From Piper betle (lineage: Eukaryota > Streptophyta > Magnoliopsida > Piperales > Piperaceae), in assembly GCA_033002965.1 (NCBI GenBank), contig JAURVB010012907.1, forward strand, positions 1 through 64,000: a DNA stretch of 64,000 bases, given 5' to 3'. Positions 22,940 to 34,089 of the stretch are shown one piece after another. The translations under genes were made by a program, and so were the position numbers. The notes under the pieces are model-generated. The model did not search any database and was not told the DNA's origin. It worked only from the letters and a program-made list of their open reading frames with translations. The first letter of the stretch is position 1. The number at the start of each line of letters is the position of its first letter.

Positions 22940-23747
22940 TTTTTTTTTTTTTAGAGACCAACGTCAAGGTGATAGGCACCATCTTCGTGAGGACATTCGT
23001 CCAAACCCTCAAAAACGTTTTAAGACTACGGTAAGCCGAGGATCATCTGGTGCATGAACAGTTGGACACCCTCTAATGATGAGGACTGAATTGAAGGTTC
23101 CACATTCGAATGGACAATCAACTACCACCGATGTTCTTCCTCGCGAGCATGAAGTGACTACCGGTGAGGACGCCTTGTCTCTCCTACAGCAATGGACCGT
23201 CCGAGGCTACTTTAAGGCTCGCACCGGCTTGGACTTTCTCTCGGCCTATGGAGATCTATGGCGGGTTTGGGAGCAAAAACCGGAATTTCTTGCTGATGTA
23301 AACATTGGTATCCTTCGAGGCGAAGCGGCGCGTGCAGGTCTCTGGCTTTAGCTTGCCGCTACTGCCTCATCGATTAGCCAAGCCACCCTGGATGTACGTG
23401 GGGAAGACCTTGTGGCACACCAATCTGTTTTGGTTGTACTTCGTTCTTATAGGTTTAATACTCGTGTGGCGGAGATAGCCCTTGGTCACTTAATGACCCA
23501 ATGCCTAGCAGCGTGCAAACGTTCTGGACCTTCTTCTACAGGCTCTTCTTCGCATGAAGCAAATCTAGTTATGCTGGAACAGGAATTGGATGTGCTTCGA
23601 GGACGACTGGAGGACCTTCAAATTGACATAGAACAAAAAGAGCAGGAGGTGGAAGCTTGTCGGGCTGCTCATGCAGCTGAGGAAGAGGCAATCCGGTTGC
23701 GAGGGGAGATCGACCTTCTAGAAGAAGCCATATCTCACCTTGGTTGA
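22940..23747 (+). pseudogene. Antisense ORF of the Tat-like element
   Basis: One plus-strand frame, opposite to the retrotransposon, runs from about 22940 to TGA at 23745-23747. Only two stops interrupt it: TGA at 23055-23057 and TAG at 23349-23351. The product has a basic N-terminal part (RDQRQGDRHHLRED, NPQKRFKTT), a middle part (SLLQQWTVRGYFKARTGLDF, SAYGDLWRVWEQKPEFL), and a C-terminal coiled coil of about 65 residues (MLEQELDVLRGRLEDLQIDI, EQKEQEVEACRAAH). Its location between integrase and 3' LTR, antisense, matches the extra antisense ORFs described in Tat/Grande-type elements; function is unknown. The frame's length with few stops and the heptad pattern suggest it was once translated. 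Confidence 0.6.
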
Positions 23748-24295
23748 GAACTCCTTTCTTCAGAACTCTTCCATATCAGGAAGGATTTAGACATTTTTCT
23801 TTTAATCTGCAATAAAACACTTGCTGTTGTTTGCTTGAATGACTTATGGCTTTTTATCTTATACTAATAAAGCTTGTTAATGTCATCCCTCGCTCAGACT
23901 ACCATTGTTGAATGATCCATCTAGTCATTCTTGCTCCTCGACAATACTCGCTAGTAGGTGATTAATACTTTTCAACATCAGTTCTACGAATGCTAAAGAC
24001 AAATTCCACAGTCTCGAGCTAGCTGTCACTAAATTTAAGATAAGCAAGCCATGCACAATGGTTAAATCTTCCCAGAAGTCAACGTACTTTGAAACTGTCC
24101 ATGTTAGTGAACTTAGCATTTTGAATCTAATAAAGCATTAACCTTCAAGTCATCTCAACCGTCATACTCTCAAAGTCAACCCCTCAGTTTACTTTGTCTG
24201 CCATCCATGCATCTTTCTCTTAAGTACGCTAACCCTCTCTCTTTCTTTTTTTTTTTTTTACTATGTACACTGTACATTCCTTTGCCACTCACCAT

Positions 24296-24727
24296 TTAGC
24301 CTTTATTTGGTAGGGTGTGACCTCCCTTCACAGGGTCTTGCCAAATTTTTAAGTATCTAGCATTAACTTGGAATAAGGAATCTCCATCAATTGTTGACAA
24401 CTCGTAACATCCTTTGCCAACTTCTCGTTTTACTACGTAGGGTCCCTCCCATGATGGGGAAAATTTGGACATTGGTAACCCGGCCCTAACTTCCCGGGTA
24501 TTACATAACACTAGCATTCCAAGTTCAAAGTTACGAGGCTCTCGTCTCGGTTGTATTTCCTTATCATCGCTTCATGATATTTTTTCAACTTTTCTCCTGC
24601 AGTATGACGATGCTCATCAATTGCTTCTAGCGACGCGATTCTGCTTACCACATACTCCGCTTGCTCTGGTGATAATTGTGAGGCGGTAGCCATCCTTAGT
24701 GCAGGCAATTCTATTTCTAAAGGCAAG
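24296..24727 (-). pseudogene. Ty3/gypsy integrase C-terminal remnant
   Basis: The minus-strand frame includes LEIELPALRM, then LEAIDEHRHTAGEKLKKYHE, MIRKYNRD and, after a break, MLVLCNTREVRAGLPMSKFS, PSWEGPYVVKREVGKGCYEL and NARYLKIWQ. This is the usual C-terminal end of plant gypsy integrase (Y..R..R.YN..V / G..VL / L.P.WEGPY.V....G.G.Y.L / N...L). The catalytic core is missing: at 24727/24728 the sequence switches straight into LTR sequence, the mark of a large internal deletion. Confidence 0.8.
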
Positions 24728-26569
24728 AGAATAAATCCAGAGCTGAAGTTTAAGTTGATCCCAATTGAAATGGTCCCAGTCTCCAATCTCTAAACGACTT
24801 GTCTAATGGGCGAGTACGGACTAAGTTATGAACAGCACTTATCCACAACAGCAAGGCAAGGTTTCACAACGTTGAGCTCCAGCGTCTATGGCAGTGGCTA
24901 CTTGGCTCTTCGAAAGACAGCCCCTTCTTCACTTCACAATTTTTTCCGGCGGCTACAGCGACGAAATTTGGCGAAACTCAGTTTGGGTTTATAGATCACT
25001 TCTTCGCCTTCACGTTGAACCTCACGACGGGGCCGGGAACGACCGGAACTGGTCGAAAAAATTAGCGAACTCCGACCTTCGCTGCTCTGTTTTCCGCTTT
25101 GCCGGCCAGCAACTTCCTCGCTTCCCGATTTTTTCTTGGAGACCTCGGCGGCGAACTCCGGCGGCTCTCGATTTGGGTTTGTAGATCACTTCTCCGCCTT
25201 CACGTTGAACCTCACGACGGGGCCGGGAACGACCGGAACTGGTTGGAAAAATTAGCGAACTCCGACCTTCGCTGCTCTGTTTTCCGCTTTGCCGGCCAGC
25301 AACTTCCTCGCTTCCCGATTTTTTCTTGGAGACCTCGGCGGCGAACTCCGGCGGCTCTCGATTTGGGTTTGTAGATCACTTCTCCGCCTTCACGTTGAAC
25401 CTCACGACGGGGCCGGGAACGACCGGAACTGGTCGGAAAAAATTAGCGAACTCCGACCTTTGCTGCTCTGTTTTCCGCCTTTCCTGTCAACAACGAGAAA
25501 GGGGTTAGACAGTGGACTCCCAAGCTTCTGTGATGATCCTTTGTAGCTGCTCTACGACAGCAAGATGTGGCAACAGCGTTGATGGGCAGTAATAGAACTC
25601 TTTCTTGGCATGGTAGGGCTCCACACTGGGCTCTCGCAGGTGCACATTTCCTTCTCTTCAAGCAGCGGCGGTGTTAAACGAGGGAACAATTCTGATGCTT
25701 CAAGACAGCAAAAAGCATACTTTAGCAGCCTTCAACGCGTCTCCACGACTGATAACAGCAATTTAGAGCAGCACGACGATCGGATGGTCTCTTACGGCCA
25801 TTTGTTACAGCGATGTAGCAGGGGTGTCAACCTGGGCACTTCTCGGTTGAGCAGAGGGCAATTTCCGGCGCAACAGCATCACCTAAAGGCGGCAACAATT
25901 CTCCTTTCCAAGGAAAGGTTTCTAATGGTGACGGGACGACGACGAACCTCCAGCAAAAGGTCTTTCACCATGAAAGAATAGAGCAGTGAGGCAAATCCGT
26001 GATGGTGTGTAGCAATGATAGCAGCAGCATTCCGAAGCAAAAAGGCATGGGTGTCCCTCCTGGGCACAGCTATCCCTCCTAGCCAACCTTCCTCCTCCGC
26101 AGAATGTCACCGACAGCTACTTTGCAACGGCAGGAAACCTGTAACGACCTGGCCATTTTTCACAACATTGTGGGCGTAGCTGGCCAGGTGTTAGTCACAA
26201 TTAAGCAAATATGTCTAACATTTTTTATTTAACAAAAACATATATAAAGATCCCACAGTCTTAGACCGTTTCCCAAGTAGCCACACTTATTTCTCAAATA
26301 AGTAATAAAAGGAGTCCTCATATTTATTTTGCTCCATGCCCTGGTTGTCAATCACCTACTTTCGTATCTGCAAACTTGTGGAGGCAATTCCGCGTTAGTG
26401 ATTACAACACTAAGTAGTATAATAGATAAAACAAATCAAGTACATTCCACTATTTGCTTATGTTTATTTTAATATGCGGTGGAGCGAGTCCGCTATACTC
26501 CAAAACAATGCGGAGGAGGTATCCAGTTGTGAGGCTACCACTACCAATTCTAGTGTCAATGCCTCGCAC

Positions 26570-26960
26570 ACCCCGACCGTAGCCTTTTTATGAGTAGGCT
26601 ATCACTGCACTCCAATGCCAGTGCCTTGCACACCCTGGCCGTTGCCTTTTTATGGGGAGGCTATCACTGCACTCAGGTGATTGCTATGCCCCGTTTGTGG
26701 GGAAGCTCTCACTAGCCAACTCTAGTGCCAGTGCCTCACACACCCCGGCCGTAGCCTTTTTATGGGGAGGCTATCACTGCACTCAGGTGATTGCTACGCC
26801 CCGTTTGTGGGGAAGCTCTCACTACCAATTCTAGTGCCAGTGCCTCACACACCCGGCTGTAGCCTTTATGGGGAGGCTATCACTGTACTCTAGTGCGATG
26901 GAGGAATCGTTGTACCTCGTTCACCCTGGCCGTAGCCTTTTTATGGGGCGGCTATCACTA
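26570..26960. repeat. About 110-bp tandem array in solo LTR
   Basis: The phrase gccttttta(t)ggggaggctatcac recurs at 26644, 26754, 26862 and, altered, 26935. The full 110-bp unit (with gattgctacgccccgtttg and agtgcctcacaca) is repeated nearly perfectly twice, with partial units at both sides. Confidence 0.9.
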
Positions 26961-27619
26961 CTCCAAAACAATGTCGATGCATTACATAATTTACGCACAT
27001 AATACGACCCCGTGTCGGACTGAGTCAATTCTTTGACCCCGGTTGCACTCGGTGCATAGTGGTCAAATTTGGGCTCAGGCCGACCTAGGCTACCAACAAG
27101 GAAAGTACGATGTTCTACCTATTATACGTACCTGACTTGTGATTTCATCTGACTGTGACCTGTGAACCCTAATCTGAATGAGGGCATAAAATTATACATT
27201 AGTATAATTTTATTTTGCATGAACCTACATGCAACTTACATGACTAATATACTATCAATTTTAAATGATGTAATTAGTTCATGTTAGTCTTCATTCCTTA
27301 TTAAATTTTCAGCAATTCTAATGATAATTAATTATTAATTATCATTATCCAAATCCCCATTATCTAATTGATAATTTAATTATTAACATGTCCATTTACA
27401 AAACAACTAAGCAATCGACAAGAACCCCATGCATAAGACGCTGGAGATCTAGCAACTTGGCAGGGCGTCTTCAACAAACCTTGCATGCAAGAATCCTAAT
27501 GGAAACAAAAAGATGAGGGATGAAATACTCACACAGTAATGGGGAGGTCGCTTGGGACGGAGATGAGGGATGAAATACTCCTCCTCCTGCATATATATAG
27601 ACTTCAACCATTCCCTCCA

Positions 27620-27785
27620 TTAAATTCTCATACCCCATCATCCATTGGTATTTCCTAGGTTCAACGAGCCCCTTCATTAAATTCTCACACCCTATCATCC
27701 ATTGGTATTTCCTAGGTTCAACGAGCCCTTTAATTAAATTCTCACACCCCATCATCCATTGGTATTTCCTAGGTTCAACGACCCC
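27620..27785. repeat. 57-bp tandem array (3 units)
   Basis: Three units start at 27620, 27677 and 27734, each ttaaattctca(c/t)ac followed by catccattggtatttcctag and gttcaacga. Spacing is exactly 57 bp. The tiling creates a repetitive minus-strand reading (VEPRKYQWMMG) that is not a protein. Confidence 0.95.
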
Positions 27786-28491
27786 ATCATCCATTCATGA
27801 ATAGGTATTTTCTAGGTGACCTTAAGTCGAACTATGACCGGTCGACTTGATAACCAACAATATTGGTTCATCTATATTTATTTCATAATATCTAGGTTCG
27901 AGTCTTGTAATAAAAATCATGGTTTTTACAAAACCTCCTAAGCGTGACCTCAAGGGGGAAAGGGCGGCTACTTCGACGAGGTTGGGCCAAGGCAACGACT
28001 TGACTGTAGTGGCTTCCCTCCTTCACGGCAAACGGGTAAGGGAATGCATGGCGGGATGATGAGGGCTCCGAACAACAACCTATTCTGACGAGGGTGTAAC
28101 TCCAGGACTCTTCGGCGATGGGCGCGCCTTCAGATGGTGACGAAAAATTCCTGTGAATCAGCAAGAGGCATAGTTGCAGGGGAGCAGGGCAACGGGCAAT
28201 AATTCTTCAGATTCCAAAGCTACGACACCAATCTCAATTTTTCCACCCACTTTCTTCAGTAATGACACCCGGTTTTTATAGAATTGGGATAACTCCTGAG
28301 AGATTGATTTCCTCCAGCGGCTCTAAAACAACGTCTACCCTCTTCCTCTGGTAATTCTTTCTTCGGCAGTTTTGGAACCGTATGACCCATTCTCTTGTAA
28401 CATGCAGGAAGCCATCCACGTTAACAAATAAACACCAATCCTAGGAATTATTCACATGACCGGATAAACATAAATATGTGCAAACAAGTAT

Positions 28492-28603
28492 ATATTATTA
28501 AGTAATAAACTTTAATTTGATTGTATAATTATAAATATATTAAAATTTATTACTATTTTAAAATTTTCTAATTTAGGTAGAATTATGTTCTACTTTTTTA
28601 ATA

Positions 28604-28645
<42 letters not shown>

Positions 28646-28969
28646 GTATTAAAGACTCTGAATCAACCAAGACATAAGAAAAGATGAAACATGATAAAGA
28701 TGAAAAAAACCTAGCACTTTCATGTAAGGGGTTGATATGTCTAAATCAATTATGGGCCAAGTGATGGGTTATGTATTGTATTTTAAAGTGGTTAATCAAG
28801 TTAAAATTTTCTATTTTTTATCAATAAATCAAATATTATAATGATTAATTTTAAGGATCTTATATTTTATTTTAACCATCTTGGAGTTTAAAGGCATGTG
28901 CTAAATCCCTCACGCACTTAATCTTGGACATGAAAACCATATGCAAAAGAAAGTATCCACGTTTAGTAA
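28492..28969. other. AT-rich spacer with (AAT)n
   Basis: No gene. A (AAT)n microsatellite of about 13 units lies at 28606-28644. The remainder is A/T-rich sequence between the Tat-like element and the TRIM-like element. Confidence 0.7.
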
Positions 28970-29410
28970 TGCTGCAATAAATACTTAACTTAATCCCACA
29001 TCTAATGCCTAATGGGTTAAGGTCCATGTTTATAAGTGGGAATGGACTATAGATCTTTAACTTGGTTAACTACTTTTAAAGAAATGACTTAAGCCCATTA
29101 CGTTGCACTTTGAACTGAGTCGTTAGAAATGGTATCAGAGCAACCTGGTTCCGTGTTAGATGGTGGGCTGGACTAGAGACGTTGGCTAAGGCTGCCAGTC
29201 ACGGGCAAATAAGGTCATGGACTGGGGCTAGCAAATGGCCGAAATGTAGGAATTTCGGGGACAAAATTTCCTAAGGTGGGTGGATTGTGAGATCCCTCAA
29301 CTTACTCCCACATCTAATACCAACTGGGTTAAGATCTTTAACTTAAGGTTAATCACTGTTAAAGAAATTACTTAAGCCCATTACGTTGCACTTTGGACTG
29401 AGTCATTACA
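28970..29410 (+). mobile_element. TRIM-like miniature LTR retrotransposon
   Basis: Two short direct repeats (about 28970-29127 and 29286-29410) share cttaa/cttactcccacatctaat, gggttaag, taaagaaat(g/t)acttaagccc and attacgttgcactttg. The first is followed by TGGTATCAGAGC (29130-29141, tRNA-Met primer site) and the second is preceded by a purine-rich ggggacaaaatttcctaagg tract. The internal part is about 160 bp with no coding capacity. LTR, PBS, PPT, LTR in 440 bp is the definition of a TRIM. No clean target duplication was seen; the left end is the least certain. Related copies are at 47711 and 50783. Confidence 0.75.
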
Positions 29411-30069
29411 AGATCCATCAATCACTTATTCTTACCTAGAGGCATAGTTGTGATATTTTTTCAAAGTTCTCTTCCAGGACACAATATTGGGAGACAAAGA
29501 GAATAAGAGGGATGCTTGAAGGGGGTAAGGGAGAAGAAAGATGAGAGAAAAGATAGGATAAGAGATAAGGAGGAAGAAACCAATGAAGGAGAGTAGGAAA
29601 AGGAGTGGAAGATGGGGGTTTGGAGTTTTCTCTCTATTATTCCCTATATAGTCGGCCAAAATCTTATCAACTTTAATCAACTCCTGGTCTATATGTAGCA
29701 TGTCTCTAGGCATAATTAAACCTTTTAATTGTAACAATTTTATTTAATATCTTCACATACTTATCACAACTTCCATTGAGTCCGGTTGGTCTTAAACATA
29801 AAGGTTAATCTCCATCCATACGATGCCTACGGGTCCACGTAAAAAGCACACAACTGAATCACATAAAAGCCATACATACAAGAAGCAAAAACATAGCTAT
29901 CGCCGAGGCTATGTATTGGCTCATGGGTAGGGTACCATAATGTAACACAATCATATGTAAACACACCTAAAATCACATAACATACATCAACACAATAATC
30001 ATATCATACAACATACGTGAACATACATTTCGTATTCTGAACATTAACCTTCTTAGTAGTCCAAAAGTT
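29411..30069. other. Unclassified spacer
   Basis: No gene recognised. 29480-29640 is purine-rich (gaaggagagt-like) and 29800-30050 is rich in cataca/acatac phrases. It probably includes the internal part of the leftward element whose primer site lies at 30070-30083. Confidence 0.4.
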
Positions 30070-30701
30070 GGCTCTGATAATAAGTTTTAACACCCTATAT
30101 TTTGGTCCGAAGTTAGACTAAAGTACGATATTATAATTCACAAAGTTATTTGTTGGAGTACTAGGTACAAACTTTAAGAAAATGGATTTCAACCCTCAAG
30201 GAGGCTTAAGACGGGTACTTCACTTGAGTTTCATACAATGCATGTTGAATCATACTATCATAGGAAGGTTCTTAAACTTAAGGGATCTCATAGCAAGACC
30301 ACTCCGAGTCATAGGAGAGGTAGCACCTACTCGGCAACTAAGACGGTAATTTTTCAATGCAATAAAGGCTCCAAGTTCTGTGAACACAACACCCCCAATG
30401 TAGCTAAGAGGTTGAGCTTTAAAAGATACAGATGCATAATCTAGTTGTTATACTTAGTTTGACCTTGAGTTAGGTAACTTAATCTTGAACTTATCATGGA
30501 TAAATGCAATGGTCGTGGTTAATTGTTCCACTTATCGGGAACGAAAATTAAATCACCTAGTCATCATCGACTATTAAACATCATTCCCTAACAGTCGATC
30601 TTCACGTGGGTTCTGCACGTGATATGAATTGTAATCTCCTCTGACCCACATCACTCTAACACACAAAATTACAATGAAATAAGTTTAGTATACATGGTAT
30701 G
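30070..30701 (-). repeat. Probable PBS and LTR remnant
   Basis: On the minus strand 30083-30063 reads TTATTATCAGAGCCAACTTT, a degenerate initiator tRNA-Met primer site. The sequence to its right starts ttttaacaccctatatt, a common end of plant LTRs (read as ...GGTGTTAAAA). This suggests a leftward element with an LTR extending right from about 30085. An open frame at 30238-30444 has no recognisable product. The right end, before the next repeat at 30702, is not defined. Confidence 0.45.
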
Positions 30702-33700
30702 TGTGATGCCCTGATTTTGGTTCACCTAAGAACCAGACCGGAAATGTTACGAACGAGTCGAGTCATGTCTAAAGCTGTTAGTCTATAAGACCTAATCAAT
30801 AATATAGATCGAAACAACTCACTTGGCGTCAAGAGAATGGAAGACATTGCTAAATATGTGTGAAAACTCACCAACTATAAATAAAGGTAAGAAAGGAAAT
30901 AACTACACTAACTTCAAGTGTGTGTAGCATTTAGTGTTTATCTGTCCTCCCACCAACACCAACTTAGTATCACCAGACTTACATAAGGGTGCTAATTAGG
31001 AGCCGTCGGCCTTGACTCGACAGCATCCCATTATTATTCATCTCATAACTCGGCAACTTTTAAAACTATCCCTTGCGCAGGAACATCAATTTCTTTTCTT
31101 GGTTCCTTTAGCCCTCTACATCCTCTGTATCACTCCTCGCCCTGAGCACAAAGGCTGAGTGCTCTCAGGGATGCATCTTCAATACCCTTTGAAACCATAA
31201 GTCTAGCCATGTGCTACATTGCAAGACCTATAATCCTCCACACTTCTCCGGGTTTGAGGAATTCAAAGGTGGAGTTGTGAGGATCTCTTGAGAATAGAAT
31301 GGATTGCTCACCAATCCATAGCCCGCTTCGACTGGCACACGCCCCACTCACATAGTATAGTTGTCGGTTTTCCCTTTTCTCACATCTCACTAGAAAACAC
31401 CGATAAAATCATATATAAGCTTGGGAGGGGATTTATGTCGTAGGCTCGAAGGCAACTTGCGGTAGATCTTGTTTTCCAAATCAGGCTCGAGAGATCTCAT
31501 CTTCGAGGAATATTAATCATGAAAGTAAAATACATCTAAATGTCCTGTGCTAAGTGGGGTTCGATAAAATAGCCACTTAACATGTCTTGCGATTTGGAAA
31601 TCAAATCAGTAATAGACTATAGAGATAAAAACTTAGAAGAGTCCTAACGGACACATAGTCCAAGCTCCAAGCATGACGTCTCATCTATAGTAAGCTTGGA
31701 CTCCGAAACATATATCAAAATGCTAAGTAAAATACTGATATCTCTATATGACATGTGCTCAAATCATAAATACATCATAATAAAGAAGACAATGCCAAAT
31801 AAACTTACAATTATACATCCACCATGCAACTCAATACATAATAAAGGAAATGACTAATAAACAAATAATAAATTAATAAATAAATACACTCATGAATAAA
31901 TAAATAAATAAATAATAAATGCATGCAAATAATGAAAATAATAATATTCTAATCATAAAATAATAATATCATATAGTATATAAATACACGGCTAAACACG
32001 AGTAAATATCACATGTACTCATCTTAGTAAGCATACCAACAATTAAATAAATAAACAACCAATCATTCTATAAATAAATAAATAAATAAAAAATTAGTTA
32101 ATTATAATTAATCATGAATAATAATAATATCATAATTATCCAATATGAAATACGTAATTAAATACAAATAAATATTAACAAATACACAACAAATAAATAG
32201 ATAAATAAATAAATAAATAAAATTTAGTAAACATGAATAAGATTAATAGTAATAAGTAAATATATCAAGAATAATAATAAACAATCACATAAGCATTCAT
32301 CATATACAACTAATATATAAATAAAAAGAAATAAACAATTATGAATAAATATATAAATATATAAATAAGTAAATAAATAAATACATATATAAATAAGTAA
32401 ATAAATAAATAAATAATAAATAAAAACACTCATAACATGAAAATATGCTAAATAATGTGAATATGCATTTATACTAATATGATTCTCGAATTACAGAAAA
32501 CGATCGAAAAATGGCTAAAAACTGCCAAAAATGAGTTGAATCGAATCAAATCGAGTCAGGCCAAGTCAACTTGGTTCAGGTTAAATAAACTGGTGGGTTG
32601 GGTCATTGGGCTGGTCTGGATTGCTAGATGCAGACATGGACACAGGCAAGCAGGTGGACACGAACGGGTGAACAAGATTCGGGTTGTCGGATGCGAACGT
32701 GGGCAGCTAGGTCCGACAAGGCAGTTGGTGCCTGTCTCTGGTCAATGCCGATGGCATCGCAAGTGGGGTTACTACCGATCAGAAGTAATAGAGGGCCTCG
32801 AGGCAGAGGAGCTAGTGGTGACGATCGGCGGAATCTGACCGCTCGCTGGCTAGAAAGGGGTGGAATCGCCGTCAAATGTGGTGGCGTCAGAGGTAGTGAC
32901 TGCGGCCACGGTGGTGTCCATGGGTGGTCTAAAAATATTGGCGTTGATGAGATGAAGCTATGTGGGTGCTCGGAAGGGCCATAGGTGATTCACCGGTGCC
33001 AGAAATTAACCTAGAAAGGCAACGGTGGTGGCGATAGAACTGGGTGTAAAACATCGTCACAGGTGGCGACTATGGCGGCACTGGTGATCGTGAGATGTAT
33101 GGATAGAAAGCTTGTTGCGAGACAGTCTTGGAGGTGTCGGTCTGGTGACCGAGGGCTGGCTGGAGACTTGCCAACGGCAAGCCAAACTGTCAGCTGTGCT
33201 AGGGGTGTAAAACTCTTAAAATCAATGGAAATTTTTTTAAAATAACTGGGTGAAGCTAGGGCTAACATGGAAGGCTTCTGATCTTGCCACGTGTCACGAT
33301 CTAAATGTTCGACAACTCGTGGCCTAGTGGGGGCCCACCTATGGGTATATACATTATGTATATGGACGGAAAGCTTGGATCTAGACTATACAAAGTCAAA
33401 ACTGACTTAGTCCTAAAAGTGCTCTATAGGCAGGAATTTAGCAAGAAGACTAAATGGGCCTCGAAACGGTAAACTTGATCGGGTGAAAATTTATGACTCA
33501 AGCAATCTAGTAATAGTAAATCCCTATGATGCATGCAAATGAGATACTCTGAAATCTCGAACAAATAGTAACGTTGCACCAACCTAGATCTAGGCCTAAA
33601 ACCCCGATTAACCGATATAAATCATCTGCATACCTCATGTATACACTAATAACTCATGCTTTGTTGTACCTTAATTGAAGCTATCATCTACATATCACGC

Positions 33701-33860
33701 ATACTCGGCTACCATGACATGCTCATACAGTCATTTGGGCCCTATACTCATAGTCTGAAAACGGTTCTGGCTCAAGCTAGGTCTAACCGAATCGAGACTG
33801 GCCCGAAGTGGGCAAAACTACAAGCGGGTCAAACCCTAACCCAAATCTGGGTTTCATAGT
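30702..33860. repeat. Dispersed repeat family Y, copy 1 (LTR-like)
   Basis: Starts TGTGATGCCCTGATTTTGG after GTATG. A GTATG also occurs at about 33859, which could be a target duplication although the right terminus would not be CA. Internal landmarks shared with 47876-50480 and 63146-64000 are cctgagcacaaaggctgagtg, cctccacacttctcc, ttgtcggttttccc and a long (AAAT)n region. A GC-rich block at 32590-33250 has open frames on both strands, but they lack family features and lie inside the repeat. Length, repetition and start suggest a long LTR or LTR-like non-autonomous element. Confidence 0.55.
31850..32440. repeat. (AAAT)n-rich tract within repeat Y
   Basis: Extended runs of aaataaataaat are interspersed with tatataaat and atcataata phrases. 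The equivalent tract in the third copy is at 63600-63990, so it is a feature of the family rather than a local microsatellite. Confidence 0.9.
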
Positions 33861-34089
33861 ATGCCCCCTGTCATGTTCTGGGGCTTTTTTTCTAGAATAG
33901 TGCAAATCGGTGCAAATACTGTATTAAAAAATGCATAACTCTTTTTATATGTATGATAAAACCATGATTCTAAATCCTACACACTCCTAACACACAGATC
34001 TATATGATAAATATTATCAAACATTACAAAAAAGCAACCATACATACAAATAGAAGTGCAAAACACGGTGAGGAGGTAAAAAGGAGGGA

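Larger units (their letters stand above)
26140..27930 (-). mobile_element. Solo LTR (1.79 kb) nested in an LTR
   Basis: It begins TGTAACGACC and ends GGTTTTTACA (TG...CA) and is flanked by perfect 5-bp repeats AAACC at 26135-26139 and 27931-27935. The empty site is preserved in the sister LTR at about 22115 (ggaaacctcctaagcg). No internal region is present. Related in reverse complement to the LTRs at 56859-58930 and 61186-63145 (for example the cagtccgacacggggcc block) and to 525-1410, hence minus orientation. It carries two unrelated tandem arrays. Confidence 0.92.
24728..28486 (-). mobile_element. 5' LTR of the Tat-like element, with nested insertion
   Basis: Homologous to 20712-22670. 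The parts are 24728-26139 and 27931-28486, interrupted by a solo LTR of another family. The innermost about 380 bp (equivalent to 20331-20711) and the adjacent PBS were lost in the deletion that joined the LTR to the integrase C-terminus. It also contains the 190-bp tandem array at 24985-25490. Differences from the other LTR are scattered substitutions and small indels, indicating considerable age since insertion. Confidence 0.85.
20326..28491 (-). mobile_element. Ty3/gypsy LTR retrotransposon, Tat-like, deleted
   Basis: Two homologous LTRs (20331-22670 and 24728-28486) flank a short internal part in minus orientation. Outer termini are TG at 20331 and CA at 28486, flanked by ATTAT (20326-20330) and AGTAT (28487-28491), a 5-bp target duplication with one mismatch. 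Reading leftwards: 5' LTR, a deletion removing the LTR end, PBS, gag, protease, RT and most of integrase, then the integrase C-terminus, an antisense ORF, a polypurine tract and the 3' LTR. A large non-coding 3' part with an antisense ORF is known from the Tat/Ogre/Grande group, which is the basis of the lineage call. The element is non-autonomous now. Confidence 0.8.

Noticed and set aside
26652..27794. Repetitive open frames such as VEPRKYQWMMG
   Set aside because: They come from the 110-bp and 57-bp tandem arrays of the solo LTR.
29130..29141. tRNA gene at TGGTATCAGAGC
   Set aside because: Only the 12-base primer-site match exists; there are no cloverleaf arms or A/B boxes. The same applies to the other PBS sites.
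28970..29410. Cassandra-type TRIM carrying 5S rRNA sequence
   Set aside because: No 5S rRNA promoter-like sequence could be seen in the LTRs.
32479..33268. Open frames up to 119 residues in the GC-rich block
   Set aside because: Frames occur on both strands, show no domain or codon preference, and lie in a dispersed repeat.
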